A DNA stretch of 64,000 nt from Dromiciops gliroides (lineage: Eukaryota; Chordata; Mammalia; Microbiotheria; Microbiotheriidae), in the NCBI RefSeq assembly GCF_019393635.1, contig NC_057863.1:1690501-1754500 (forward strand), given 5' to 3'. The translations under genes were made by a program, and so were the position numbers. This document shows positions 1 through 11,779 of the stretch, piece after piece. The notes beneath the pieces are model-generated. The model had not been told where the DNA came from. It did not search any database and worked only from the letters and a program-made list of their open reading frames with translations. Numbering within the stretch: the first letter of the stretch is position 1; each line of letters opens with the position of its first letter.

Positions 1-409
1 CAGTCCGCCTGCTGCGCATGTCAGACTGCCTGCCGGGTACAGTCCGCCTGCTGCGCATGTCAGACTGCCTGCCGGGTTTTTTGACTTCCGGGGTGGAGAG
101 AAGCAGAGTAGGCCTTTTTGCCTGCTTGGCGGGACTCCTGGCGGCGCAGCACAGACGGTCTCCCTCACTCCAAAGGTGGCCTTTTTTGGTTTGGTGAGTT
201 TTTATAAGAAATATAGACTAAGCCTAGATTTAAGACGATTTCTACTGTATTTCTACTTTCCTATCCTTCTAATCAACAACACCTTATATACAATAAAGGC
301 TCTATCTAGAAAACCAGAAGCTTCTTCCATTTACTGGTCTGGGAGATAAATTAAGGGAAAAGTTAAGTAGGGGAGATTTATGATCTAATATCCAATTTTA
401 AATTTCACA
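1..409 (+). mobile_element. ERV 5' LTR, 3' part (cut by window edge)
   Basis: This stretch matches 1665-2073 base for base by eye, so it is the right-hand 409 bp of a roughly 499-bp LTR. It starts with a 39-bp unit repeated in tandem (1-39, 40-78), of the kind seen in U3 enhancers. A polyadenylation signal AATAAA lies near 293, and the LTR closes with ...TTTCACA at 409. The first about 90 bp are off the window. Confidence 0.85.
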
Positions 410-1574
410 GTTAGTCTTATTTCTTTTTGATGAATTAATCACCACTTTAAGTATCTGCTACTGTTATACTAGAGAATTCATGTATAAGATGATGTGGTCT
501 ACTTGCTAAAAGAAGATTATGTAATAATGTCTAAAAGAAGATTATGTAACAATGTCTAATATAATCAGCTATTTACATTCATTTATTATTTATATGTCAT
601 TATACTCTGGGTATGGTTTGGAATTATTGTATATATCACTAATATATTCTCAGTTATGCAGCATAGCACACATTTTTACCATCATATTGTCTTTGGTGAA
701 ATTAATGAGATTTCAGAAATATGGAAACTTATCATTTCAGAGACTAACTTGCTGTGAACTCTGATGCAGGCCCTGGAGAGAATATATGTGCAACAAAAGG
801 AGAGACAGGTATACATAAGTCCATGGTTTGCTTATGATGGTGACTATGTAGAGCACAATTACTAGGCACAGTCCAGTATTCATCCTCTCTCCCTCCTAAT
901 TTAACCTAATTTAACTGAACTTACTTATCTTTTTATCTCACTCAGTTGAATTCACCTGTGGCCTAGCACAATCACTGGCTGTCTCGGAACCATGAGATAT
1001 GGTATGATAACCTTTCCATAACATTTTCAGGTGTCATGAACACATACTAAATTTGACTTTGATCCAGACACATGGTGGTAAAAAGTGTTACTGATTGCAA
1101 AATGCTATGCTAAGGTTTAGTAAAAAAAAAAAATACAGCAATTCAAACAGTTAAAGAAGAAATCCAGCTTTCCAGACCAGAGTCCAGAGTCCAGAATCCA
1201 GACCAGAGTCCAGAATCCAGTTTTCCAGACCAGAATCCAGTTTCCTCCTGATGACATCTTACCACTTCAAGAAGACAAGAGAACTCAGAGACTTTATATG
1301 AACTGTTTTGCTTTATTAGCTTTTACTATCTCCTTTCTGTTATATACTATCTGTAACATGTACTCTCTGCAGAGGCTCTCCCTTTGCAAGACTAATGTCA
1401 AAGCGTCGGTTCATGAGGAAAGAAAAAAAAAAAAATCGCCCCTCTGGACAAAACTTTCCTCTCTTCTTTTTCTGTATTGTTGTTCGCATATTATTAGTCA
1501 GCAAAAGTTATTATATTCTTTTTACTGTTCCATCAAGGAAACATTCCATTTCTTGAGGAAGCAAAGGGGGGAAA
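410..1574 (+). mobile_element. ERV interior remnant between the two LTRs
   Basis: Only about 1.16 kb separates the LTRs, so the element is broken and most of the coding interior is missing; no gag, pol or env domain is recognisable. No primer-binding site of usual form follows the 5' LTR. The right end carries a purine-rich tract ending AAAGGGGGGAAA directly before the 3' LTR. Two small direct repeats are present: a motif with AAAGAAGATTATGTAA near 508-550 and a CCAGAGTCCAGAATCCAG run near 1175-1240. The stretch from about 1090 to 1574 has a reverse-strand relative at 12895-13340. Confidence 0.75.
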
Positions 1575-2073
1575 TGTGGTAAAATATGAAAGTTTTTAAC
1601 AGTCGGTTAGGATAACTGAAAGACGCCAGTTTTTCAAGGACCACCCTTTTGGGGAGGAGATGAACAGTCCGCCTGCTGCGCATGTCAGACTGCCTGCCGG
1701 GTACAGTCCGCCTGCTGCGCATGTCAGACTGCCTGCCGGGTTTTTTGACTTCCGGGGTGGAGAGAAGCAGAGTAGGCCTTTTTGCCTGCTTGGCGGGACT
1801 CCTGGCGGCGCAGCACAGACGGTCTCCCTCACTCCAAAGGTGGCCTTTTTTGGTTTGGTGAGTTTTTATAAGAAATATAGACTAAGCCTAGATTTAAGAC
1901 GATTTCTACTGTATTTCTACTTTCCTATCCTTCTAATCAACAACACCTTATATACAATAAAGGCTCTATCTAGAAAACCAGAAGCTTCTTCCATTTACTG
2001 GTCTGGGAGATAAATTAAGGGAAAAGTTAAGTAGGGGAGATTTATGATCTAATATCCAATTTTAAATTTCACA
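1575..2073 (+). mobile_element. ERV 3' LTR, complete, 499 bp
   Basis: It begins TGTGGTAAAATATG after a polypurine tract and ends TTTCACA. It contains the tandem 39-bp unit (1665-1743), and AATAAA near 1957. Over the shared 409 bp it looks identical to the 5' LTR, which implies a very recent insertion. A CORE-SINE of longer type directly adjoins its right end. Confidence 0.88.
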
Positions 2074-2076
2074 CCA

Positions 2077-2313
2077 GTCATGTCCCAGTCTTTGTGACTC
2101 CATTTTGGGTTTTTCTTGGCAAACATACTAGAATGGTTTGCCATTTCCTTCTCCAGCTCATATTACAGATGAGGAAACTGAGGCGAACAGGGTAAATGAT
2201 TTGCTCAGGGTCACACAGCTAGTAAATGGCTGAAGCCAGATTTGAACTCATGAAGATGACTCTTCCTGATTCCAAGCCCAGTGCTCTACCCATTGTGCCT
2301 AACTGCCCGAATA
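2077..2313 (-). repeat. Long CORE-SINE (MIR/MAR1-like), minus strand
   Basis: It reads CAGTCATGTCCCAGTCTTTG, then the TTTTCTTGGCAAA and GATGAGGAAACTGAGGC blocks, then GGTCACACAGCTAGTAAATG and the tRNA-like head in reverse. This is the longer marsupial CORE-SINE, distinct from the short abundant one. Family name is from memory. Confidence 0.75.
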
Positions 2314-4138
2314 TGTGTTACTTAAAATTTAAGAATTGGTTCATCATATCTTATATCTTTGTTGTTAAATCTTTTTACTAGATTTAAAATACTCTGATAA
2401 TGGAATATGGAAGTCAATCTGATCTATTATTTCTCCTTGCAGTTCTATTTGCTGTTCACTAACTAACGTGCCAAGGTGTTTGGTACATATAAATTTAACA
2501 TTGATACATATTTACCAGAAAAGAAGTATTGTATAATGGATAGAGGCTGAGTTTGGAGTCTGGAAGAAATGAGTGAAAATTCTGTTGCTGACACTTAGTG
2601 GCAAAGTACTTCCATTTGTGCCTTAAGCAACTCTCTAAGACTTACCTAGTAAGTAATAGGTTAGTTGTGACCTGCATGGGCTGAGGAGGTACCTACATAG
2701 ACACAATCACAAATACTTTGTGAAAAATAATGAATGGGTCCCTGGTGTCCCATGCCTAGTGATCCCTTGAAACTCTTTTCAGCATGAGAGAATAGCCTGA
2801 TTTTCTCTCTTCGTGGCTGGTATTTGAATCCCATTTTATATCACATTGTCATTGTCATTCCTGCTTTTCTTCTGACTTACAGTTGTACAACCTATTCTAG
2901 ATCCTCTTATTTTAGATCTCATTTTTCTTTAACTGTGCATTTCATATCATAGAAGTAGTAGTAAGCTTCCACCAGTCGTGGACAACCATGGATCAGTGCC
3001 TTGAAGAGCCACAGGCCACAGTATGGCTGTGTAACATTACATAAGTAAAATGTTAATGCATTGGCTTTAAAAAAAAAAACCCAACTCTTCCATAGTGCTT
3101 TTCTTTTTAATAGGAGAATCCATGCTATTCACATTTAAAGTAATAAATAGTCAGCATGCTTTCCCCCCCAATTAATCAATAAGCATTTACTATGTGTCAG
3201 GCCCTGTGCTAAATTCTGGGGATATAGAGAAAGGTAAAAGCACAATTCCCACCTTCAAGGAGCTCCCATTCTGAGGGAAGAGATGAGAGACAAAGAGCTG
3301 TAGATATGACATATTTACAGTGAGAATAGAAGATAATCTCAGTTTCTGATGTTTTTATTTTTCCATTTCCCCCTCAGTTTAAGAGGTCAGATTAATCCTA
3401 TTTGTTCTCTAGCTATTTCTAATGGGAAGCAGTAAAGTCTTCCTTTAATGCCTTGCCATGAGGTGACCCTGGGGTCTCTAAGCTTCTTCAGGCAGAGTGT
3501 GGTAAACTCTGACTGGTCCCACCAAGCTGAACAGGCTTCATGTTCAGGCACAGGGACCAGCTCCATGTCCTTTTTCCCAGGACCAACCTAGCAGAGTACA
3601 AAGGGATGGGTCACCACCAGGCCACAATACAACAAGCTCTTTGGTCTCAACAGCCCATTGAAACTAATTTTGAAAATCCAACCAAATGGGACTTCTAGTT
3701 GTCTTTGAAACCAGCCACTCATTGTCATTCCATGTCACTCAAACCTCTTTTGGTGGAAGATGGGAGTTTTGCTTTAGGACCATCAACCCCTTTCGCCCCC
3801 AATTCCACATTTTGTGGCTATTTTCCCTAGTCCCTTTAAAATTCCTTCTTACTTATGATGCAACATCCATTTAACTCTTTTCTCTTACTTAGGTAACCCC
3901 TGTCCCAAAGCCCATTGGTGTGGGACTCTCTCCTTATTGTAGACCAGTGAAATTTCAAGCATCTTTGACCATCCAGGCAGCTTCCAGCTTCTAGAGGGCA
4001 GATGGAAAAGGTCAATCCCACTTTGGGTTCCTGAAGGAGAAGCCTCCGGAAAAACATGAGAGGAGTGGTCTCTATCCTGTCCCTGTTTCCAGCTTGTTAT
4101 TCTAGAGACTTTGGGGAGTTTTCTTCTGGATGAGCTCA
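2314..4138. other. Intergenic stretch without a gene
   Basis: Mostly unique AT-rich sequence. A MIR-like trace lies near 2535-2660 and a therian SINE (THER1/MIR3-like) fragment near 3172-3300, with AATAAGCATTTACTATGTGTC and a GATACAAAG-like block. No supported coding sequence. Confidence 0.6.
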
Positions 4139-4154
4139 AGGATCCCTTCTCCTT

Positions 4155-4324
4155 TTTGTGTTTTTGGTTTTGGTTTTTTTTGGTTTTTGCTGGGCAATGA
4201 GGGTTAAGTGACTTTCCCAGGGTCACACAGCTAGTAAGTGTCAAGTGTCTGAGGCTGGATTTGAACTCAGGTTCTCCTGAATCCAGGGCCAGTGTTTTAT
4301 CTATTGTGCCACCCAGCTGCCCCT
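4155..4324 (-). repeat. Short CORE-SINE (WSINE1-like), minus strand
   Basis: Poly-T side at left, then GGTTAAGTGACTT, GGTCACACAGCTAGTAAGTG and CCACCCAGCTGCCCC. The flanks AGGATCCCTTCTCCTT (4139-4154) and AGGACCCTTTCTCTT (4325-4339) look like a diverged target-site duplication. Confidence 0.88.
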
Positions 4325-4423
4325 AGGACCCTTTCTCTTGACCAAACAGAGTTCTCTTTCCCAATGGGTGAGCACCTTCATTCTACCTTATCTGGAATGG
4401 AGCCTCCCATGGGAGCCCTCTTT

Positions 4424-4851
4424 TTTTTTTTTAATTAATAAAGTATTTTATTTTTTTCCATTACATGTAAAGATAGTTCTCAACTTTTGTTTATACAAGC
4501 TTTACAATTTCAGATTTTTCTCCCTTCCTCCCCTCCCTCCCCCCCTCCCCTAGACAGCAGGTAATCTGATATAGGTTATATATATATACACATAATAACA
4601 TTAATCCTATTTCTGCATTAGTCATGTTATAAGAGAAAAAATCAGAGCAATGATGAAAAACCTCAAAATAGAAAAAAAAAACAACAGCATCAAAAACAAA
4701 AGAAATAGTATGGTTCATTCAGCATCTATACTCCACAGTTCTTTTTTTTTTTCCCTTGGATTTGGAGATCCTCTTCCATCACGAGTTCCCTGGAACTCTT
4801 CTGTGCCATTGCATTGGTGAGAAGAATATAGTCCATCACAGTAGATCAACA
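4424..4851 (-). mobile_element. L1 3' end, minus strand, with 13-bp target duplication
   Basis: Read on the minus strand this is the 3' UTR of a marsupial L1: a 'GAACTGTGGAGT...CTGAATG' block like that in the L1 at 19.7-21.4 kb, a G-rich tract, TTTACATGTAATGG, AATAAAATA and a poly-A tail. The direct repeat GGGAGCCCTCTTT flanks it (4411-4423 and 4852-4864). It is a strongly 5'-truncated copy with no coding part. Confidence 0.82.
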
Positions 4852-5352
4852 GGGAGCCCTCTTTGATTTCTGTTTTGCTGTGATTTGGATAAATGGGTTT
4901 CTTTGCTGTTTGCTGAGTATGCTTATTATGAAACTGGCATTAGGTGGGAAAGGGGTCAAGCCTTGAATATAGAGCTTGGGGTCTCTTGCCTCCAAAGTGA
5001 CAAAGCAATCAGGAAGCAGCTCAAACTTGACCACATTCCCTGGATGAGCTATATTTAAGGGAGTGCCTAGATATTCTTCTAACCCCATAACCTCTCTCTG
5101 AGGAGAGCAGAGTGGCATCTGGCCCCAACTTCCTGCTTCCTCTCAACAGGAAATAAGTCTCCCTTGGAGAAAGGTGGGGAGGAAAGAGGCTGGAGATGTC
5201 TATTCTCCCTCCCTTCTAGCCATACACAAGAGGCCTCCTTGCCAAGTGTGGGCCTCTCTACACATCTGAGGCTCACTCCTATTGCTACACAACCATTTTA
5301 TCACAAATTAAAATTTGTTGCTAACTCCTGTACTGAAGATTATATATATCTT

Positions 5353-5525
5353 TTTTTGTTTGTTTTGGTTTGTTTGTTTTTTGTATTTTTGTGGGGCAGT
5401 GAGGGTTAAGTGACTTGCCCAGGGTCACACAGCTAGTAAGTGTCAAGTGTCTAAGGCCAGCTTTGAACTCAGGTCCTCCTGACTCAAGGGCCGGTGCTTT
5501 ATCCACTGCACCACCTAGCTGCCCC
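5353..5525 (-). repeat. Short CORE-SINE, minus strand, 16-bp target duplication
   Basis: Typical reverse copy ending CCACCTAGCTGCCCC. AGATTATATATATCTT occurs on both sides (5337-5352 and 5526-5541). The duplicated target is itself nearly palindromic and AT-rich. Confidence 0.92.
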
Positions 5526-5649
5526 AGATTATATATATCTTACTTAAATTTCATACCCAAAAACATTTGCCAGGGCTACATAATCTTGCTATACTTTGTG
5601 AGAATTTGCCTCCTAATCTTGAAGTCCTCCCTAACCATTGATAGCAGCA

Positions 5650-6114
5650 CTTTCTCTGGTAGCTAAGGATTGGACACGACATAAATGGATATTGATTTCA
5701 TGGTCTGTACTGCAATATAGCTGTGCTACAAGAAACAATGGCTAGGATGAAAACCAAGAAGCGTCAGAAGACTTCTCTGCACAGATGCAAAGGGAAGTAA
5801 TCAGAGCCAAGAAACCAACATGCACAATGACAACAACATAAATGGGAAGAAGAAATACAAGGGGATTGACACAGAATGGTTTAAAATTCCAGTGACAAAG
5901 CTCAATCCCCAAGCCCCACTAAGGCATCAAGCAGTGGGTGATGTCCTTTTCTGATGTTTTGGTTGGTTTTGCTGAGATCTCTTTCTCCTTTTTGTTATTC
6001 TGGGGTGGTTCTCTGGGGAGGAAGAAAGAGGGATTCACTGGGAACAGAAACAAAAGATACAAATGTTTCATCAAGGAAATGCTCCATGTTCCTCGAAAGA
6101 AACAAAGGGGGGAA
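5650..6114 (+). mobile_element. ERV interior remnant before a 3' LTR
   Basis: A short non-coding stretch ending in a polypurine tract (AACAAAGGGGGGAA) directly before the LTR at 6115. The block TTTCATCAAGGAAATGCTCC resembles the matching position in the ERV at the left edge (ATCAAGGAAACATTCC). Broken; no coding domain recognisable. The left boundary is uncertain. Confidence 0.6.
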
Positions 6115-6733
6115 TGTGGTACAATAATGGAATTTGGCAGACTGATTGGGATGGGCCATATCTGGCCTGTCCTGAGTGACTATGCTGCTGATGTCAGCAG
6201 GAAAAACCACTCTCCACAGGCGATTTGAAGGACCTCCCCTTTTGGGGGAGGGAGAGTAAACCCTCGCTGAGGGGAGCTCTGTCAGTCTCTTTCCGATCAG
6301 GTTTGCTGGCGGGAGCAGATGAGAGAGAGGTTTTTCCTGGCAGTTTCTCCACTGGGCCCTGGCTGCATAGCTCTTTTCCCATTGAAACTATGGACCCCAA
6401 GTGGTGAGTTAATAAGCCCAGCTCTTTGAAATTAGCTGAGCTGAAAGTGAGTTTGGGGATCGTATAGGCTTTTTGTTATAGTTAGGGGGATTATCCCTTG
6501 TCTTTGACTTTATTAATTTTAACTTTGCTGTGTATTTTATTCCCATTAATAAAACCTGATTCGTTTGTGGAAAAGAGGCTGTTAAGCTCCTTTCTTATTG
6601 GCCTGGGAGAAATATCCAAAAAAGCAGTTCGGAGGAGAGGGAGTTTTGGACCTAGAGGTCCCTCATTATTTTCCAAACCCCAATATTAAGGCGAGCCACC
6701 CAATTAACTCTACATTTAAATTTGGTCCCGACA
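6115..6733 (+). mobile_element. ERV 3' LTR, family A, 619 bp
   Basis: It begins TGTGGTACAATAATGG and ends GGTCCCGACA. Shared landmarks with the LTRs at 18203-19176 and 49865-50446 are CTTTTGGGGGAGGGAGAGTAAA, CTTTCTTATTGGCCTGGGAG, GGTCCCTCATTATTTTC and GGCGAGCCACCCAATTAAC. An AATAAA signal lies near 6547. No matching 5' LTR is seen upstream, so the element is broken. Confidence 0.83.
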
Positions 6734-7797
6734 CAACAAAAACTATTTTTAAAAAGAACGCTTTCTTTGTCTTTATAATTTTGAAATTTCACAGTTGTCA
6801 GCTTTAGATTTCCCTGTGCTGAAGTCCTATTACATTTTTCCACTTACAGAGGAATTCCTGTTGACCATTCAGGGCAACTTTCTTTAATACTTTTTTGAAT
6901 GTGGAATCTTTTATTCTCCTCATCCCTGGCATTTGAACTTCCCAGTCTCCCTTCCAAGTCTGTTTCTCAATCTGACTTTGCCATTAACTGTGTTTTGATT
7001 CTTGTGACATTCTGGGCCCCTTCTTGGGTTGCCTTCCTAGTGACTTATGCTCGGCTACATTGATTCAGCTTTTCCCTTTTCCCTTTGATGTTTCCAGTGC
7101 ATTTTGGGAAGTTGTTCCATTATCTTTCCCTTGCCTCTCGCACTGAAGTCAACTTCCTTTAATGCATCGATTGCACACTTTGCTTTCTCTTCAGATGTTT
7201 CTTCCATCTATCCAGTGGCAGATGCAGCCTGTGATTCTGGATCAGTTTTAGTGCCAGGCTCTTCAGTGTTACAGAAGGTTTGTATCAAGTTGGAGTTTCT
7301 CTTTGACTGCTAATGATCTGTCAGGGAGCCTACGTTCCTGGAACGCATTTCTTGGCTAGTATCCAGGGAACTGGCAGCATTCTGGAGTTTACCATCAGCT
7401 TTTTCTCCAGACTCCAGGAGCTCAGAAAAGAGCAGGATACTACTTGGATGCAGCATTTACTGGGGCCCTGGCAAGTTGGGAAGCTGTTCCTGCCTTGAGC
7501 ACATTGCCTGGAGCTCCCCCCCCAACCCTGTTTCAAGACTGCTGGTGAAAGAAAACTGGGGCCCTGTTCAGAGGGTCTTTTGAAAGGAGACATGAAGAAC
7601 CATCACTGACCTTTCACTGTGATAATATCAACCTGTCACAATCCAAAGAGAAACAAAATGTTTTCCTTTGTTTATTTGACCCTTGGAATGACTCATGAAT
7701 TCATCCATTGACAGACAAAACTTCAGGTCCCAACAAGGTATCCAAGGCAAGAACTCCTCCAAGCTATTAGAAATTCAGGTCTAGGGGAAGGGAAAAA
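6734..7797. other. Intergenic stretch, possible old minus-strand retrocopy
   Basis: No intact gene. The minus strand between about 7290 and 6830 gives fragments with protein-like character (for example EETSEEKAKCAIDALKEVDF and KDSTFKKVLKKVALNGQQEF) broken by stops. The Lys/Glu-rich content could come from an old processed pseudogene, but I recognise no parent, and chance cannot be excluded. Confidence 0.25.
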
Positions 7798-8020
7798 GCC
7801 AGGCTGGAAATGTTTCTTCTGGGATGTTCATTTTTTTTTATGTAAAACATTGCCATATTAGTCATTTTGTATAAGAAAACTTCATTCTGTATTGTCAACA
7901 TCAGTTCTTTTTTTTGGAGGTGGGTAGTATGCTTCATAGATAGTCCTTTGGGATTGTCTTGGATCACTATATTGCTGAGAATAATTAAGTCATTCACAAT
8001 TCTTCATCGAACAATATGGT
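7798..8020 (-). mobile_element. L1 3' end fragment, minus strand
   Basis: It contains TTAGTCATTTTGTATAAGA, GTTCTTTTTTTTGGAGGTGG and CCTTTGGGATTGTCTTGGAT, which match the L1 3' UTR blocks seen in reverse at 52215-52530. Strongly truncated. Confidence 0.6.
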
Positions 8021-9736
8021 TTTGTGTCTCTGGGTCCTGAGTCTGAGCACAGTCCCTAGCATAGAGTAGGTGCTTAATTAATGCACATTGGGTATAACTG
8101 TGTTCAATTCATTTCAGCAAACCTGGGCCAAGTTCCAGTGACTAGTCTATGTCTTTGCTGTAGGAGAGGGAACCAGAATGACATGTGTGAAGGAAGGTTT
8201 AGACCTGCCCAAGAGACCAGCAAGGGGGGGGCAGAGTTGCGGCTACACTCATGTTAACTTTCAGGACCCTAAAAACTGCACATGAGACACACAGTTTCGC
8301 ACGGTCTCCTTTTTTGATTTTCCTCTATGTTGAAATGGTCGTTTTTGTTGATGTCCATTAAGTTTACAACAAAGAAGAAAAGCAAACCCCCGCCCTAGCC
8401 TTGGTCCTTTGGGGCTGCCTGCAGATCTAAAGGAACAAGCCTCTGCTCAGTCAGGTGGTCGGGATTCCCAACCAGAGCAAATGTTCTTCTGTCTTAAAGC
8501 AAACGGAGTGGGAATAGGGGTGGGGCAGGGAGCGGGAGGGCGGGACCTGGCTCCGATCCTCGCAGGTTGGGAGGGCCAAACTGATGCCACAATTCGATCC
8601 CTCACCACTCACCTCTACCCACATGTAAACACTTGTTGAACTTGTGGGGTTAGGGACAAGAGATTCAGCAGCCAGAGAAAGGAAATGCTGCTTCGAAAGT
8701 GGTACCTTCTGCAGTTTGGGATCTTTCTTCAGTGACTTCACTGGATTAGATTCCACAAGGGTTTAGTACACTCTGCTCTGTCCAAGGTACTGGATGTGCC
8801 AGATATAGCTGGGGATGGAGAGACAGAAGTGGCAACGCTCCTGCCCACACAGGGGCTCCATTCAACATCAGGGAATGATGCGCAAACAGAAGAGCAAACA
8901 CTAGATCACTGGAAAGGGAGCGAGGAACAATCAGGAGGGATGGAGGTGCTTAAAGAAGCTTCCAAAGAACTAGCTAAACCTTGAGGAAAGTAAGGGTTCT
9001 AGGAGGCACAGAGAGAATCAGGAACTCCCCAGGATGCCAGCAGGGCTGGAACACAAACAGGTATCTTAGGAAACAAGTCTGGGGAGGCAGGGGAAGCCCC
9101 ACTGAGAAACGCCTTTTAAATACCAGGCTGACTAGTGTCCACTTGTGTGGGATCACCTTCTCGATTCACAATGAAGCCTGCCGAAGACACCTCTGACTGA
9201 ACAAAAGTATGTTTGTGGTAGCAAGTCCCGAGCTGCTGAGTGTGAATCATGAAATGGCAGAAATGTGAGGAGCCATTTAGAATGCAGACATCATTCAGAA
9301 AACCCTGGTCTCCGGGATCAGCAGGAAGTAGGAAATGCACAGGCGGCCCTGTCTGCAGATCAGCTCCAAGTCCCTACCCCTCCTCAGGCTGCAAAGAGCT
9401 GCAGGTGTGAGAATGAGAGGACATTTGCTGAATACAATGATTCCCAGAATACTGAGGGAGAGCCATGAATAGCAGCACCTAGCACCTGGGGTCAGGTCAT
9501 TTTGATGGTCAGCCCTCAGACTTGTCTATGACAAGCTTACTTCCCGTAAATGCTCATGAATGACAGGTGGGGGCTGAAGCCAGGGGCAGCTTATGAACCA
9601 TTAGGAAAGATACCTTGATGAGACTTTTCCTTGAGAGCTGTTGCTGAACGTAGCAAGAACACCATGCAATCTTCAACACTACAATAACAAATCAGTTTGT
9701 GTTGAGAGCAGCTGTGCTGTGAATGTGCAAGACAGC
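8021..9736. other. Intergenic stretch without a gene
   Basis: A short L2-type 3' end trace (CATAGAGTAGGTGCTTAATT) lies near 8055-8080. Otherwise unique sequence; frames of 60-100 codons have no recognisable family. Confidence 0.5.
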
Positions 9737-10328
9737 TGTATGGGACAATTTAATTCGAGGAGACCACGGAGTCAGGCAGAGACAGATTTATTTCATTCTC
9801 ATGAGAACGGGCGACCCAACTCAAGGAATGAGAAGCCCGTCGATGAGCTCAGGAGCTGGGTGTTTATAGAAGTTTGAGGGGGCAGTTCCCTTGTGCATCA
9901 GGTGGGCTCACAATTGAACATCCAATCCTGTCCCATCCTGGTATTTGTGCTGCGCTCCTGATGAGGGTATGGAGGCAGGCTCAGCTAGGTCTCAGAGCTG
10001 GGGGAAGGGGGGGGGGGGAAAGGGTCCACCCATGTAAGGAAGGGAAAGGGGGAAGAAGGGAGGGGTGGTACCAGTGTGGGGCTGCACTAACAGGAGACAG
10101 CAAGGAGGAGGGGTTTGGGGTACACCATGTTCAATAAGACAAAATACGTGTCTCTTGGGGAGATTGCTACAACACCTTGCTTGGCCACAGAACAAGGTGG
10201 GATGTGCTTTAGCAGGGGGATGGAGCAAGGACAGAGTGGCCTAGAAATAACAGACTGGATACTGGGTACTTTCCAAACCCCAGCCTCAGAGTCTGAGCTG
10301 ACTCAAATCTACTACATCCCACTCAACA
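9737..10328 (-). mobile_element. ERV LTR, family C, minus strand, about 592 bp
   Basis: On the minus strand it begins TGTTGAGTGGGATGTAG and ends AATTGTCCCATACA. A polyadenylation signal AATAAA (TTTATT at about 9788 on the plus strand) lies near its 3' end. It aligns along most of its length with 12200-12448 plus 13362-13815. A G run near 10005-10018 is a likely assembly weak point. No clear target duplication. Confidence 0.65.
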
Positions 10329-10339
10329 GCCACTTCAAA

Positions 10340-10430
10340 GAAAAAGTGCCTACTATGCAGGCTCTGTGCTAGGTGCTGGGGGTACAAAGGCAAAAGTGAA
10401 ACAGTCCCTGCCTCCAAGGGTCCGGTTTTT
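10340..10430 (+). repeat. Therian SINE fragment (THER1/MIR3-like)
   Basis: Blocks GTGCCTACTATGCAGGCTCTG, GCTGGGGGTACAAAGGCAAAAG and ACAGTCCCTGCCTCCAAGG match the common 'tatgtgccaggcactgtgc...gggatacaaag' repeat. Confidence 0.6.
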
Positions 10431-10814
10431 AAATTTTACTCATTGCAAGAGGGTGGAGCAGACACCACTTGGAAAGGCAGTGCTTGAAGCAGTCCCATCA
10501 CAAGAACAGACTGACTATGGTCAGCAAGCATTGGTAAATGGAGACATGTAGAACCTTCTAGCACTCCTGGGAAGTGTTTTCTAGATGGTGCCTGAGATGG
10601 GGCTGTGCCATCTATGTGGCTTCAGCATCTTCCTGGTAAAGAGTTCCACTCCTTCATTTATCTCCTGTTTGTGAGCTTTGTGTTACTTCCTGTGGTTTCC
10701 AGCTCTGAGAAGCAACAAAGGGGCTGTGCTTGACTGAGTTATGGTCTCCAGGGAACTAAAGATCTCTGCAGAGGATCTACTTGTCTGTGTGGGGCAGTAA
10801 GAAGGTGGAAACTA

Positions 10815-10963
10815 GGGGCAGCTAGGTGGCACAGTGGATAAAGCACCGGCCCTGAATTCAGGAGTACCTGAGTTCAAATCCGGCCTCAGACACTTGACAC
10901 TTACTAGCTGTGTGACCCTGGGCAAGTCACTTAACCCCCATTGCCCTGCCAAAAAAAAAAAAA
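10815..10963 (+). repeat. Short CORE-SINE, plus strand, 16-bp target duplication
   Basis: A full copy from GGGGCAGCTAGGTGGCACAG to a poly-A tail. AAGAAGGTGGAAACTA is duplicated on both sides (10799-10814, 10964-10979), so the insertion is well preserved. Confidence 0.95.
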
Positions 10964-11155
10964 AAGAAGGTGGAAACTAAGCTGGGTCCAATAGATCCCT
11001 GCAGGAATTTGCATGTCAAGATAAGGGATTGGCATATACAATATGAGCACTGATGGAAGGTTAGAGTTAAGGAGCAATGTGGGTTCTCTGCCACTCCCTC
11101 AATGATGAGACAGTGGCCTCCAGATTTCTCTGGTGTCCTGTGAGGACCAGGGAAG

Positions 11156-11500
11156 TGTTAACCTGGAAATTAAGGAAGCAATGGATATAGGAGAAAATAC
11201 GGGCTTTAATTAGGGCAGAGGAACTAGAGCTCATGGTATCACAGAGCAAGATGCTAGGAATACCCAAAGATGGGACCAAGGATGGGTTTTTTATGGGGTA
11301 ACAACAAAGGGAACCAAAAGACTGCTCTGGGGTCAGGTACAGAAACGACTAACTACTTAATGTAAATGAACCTTTAACAAAAGAAACTATAGAACTGCTC
11401 CTGAGTTAAGGATAATACTATTTAACTCTAAATAGAAACTATAATGTAGGTGGACTCTTTTACATAATAACATAAAGTCCAGGGAGTAAGATAGGAGATC
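11156..11500 (-). mobile_element. Probable ERV LTR remnant, minus strand
   Basis: On the minus strand it has a TATA-like CCCATAAAAAACCC and then AATTAAAGCCC as a polyadenylation-like signal, and ends CCAGGTTAACA at 11156. The 5' limit (about 11500-11560) is not clear. No interior is recognisable. Confidence 0.5.
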
Positions 11501-11779
11501 ATTTTGCTTGGAGGGTGGTCCATAAGTCAATCAAGAGTCTGGAATTGACAAAGACTGGTCAACCCCAGGAAATTCACCTGCCTGGGTCAGTCAGTTCTCA
11601 ATAAATTTGTAGTTATCAGAAGTCAGTGTTATTCTGTTTGTCTTCAGAGGTTACACCAAGTCACTTAACAGCTAGATATGTTGTGCCTGTTGCTCTAAGG
11701 AGAGAAAGAATGAAGGTGCAATGTAGCATCCAGTCAAACAAGGTGTGCTTAGACCACTTAGACAAGCTCTATGTAGGCT

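Noticed and set aside
10815-10900. tRNA gene in the SINE heads
   Set aside because: The SINE head is tRNA-derived (A/B-box-like), but it sits in dispersed poly-A-tailed copies with target duplications and no intact cloverleaf was evident.
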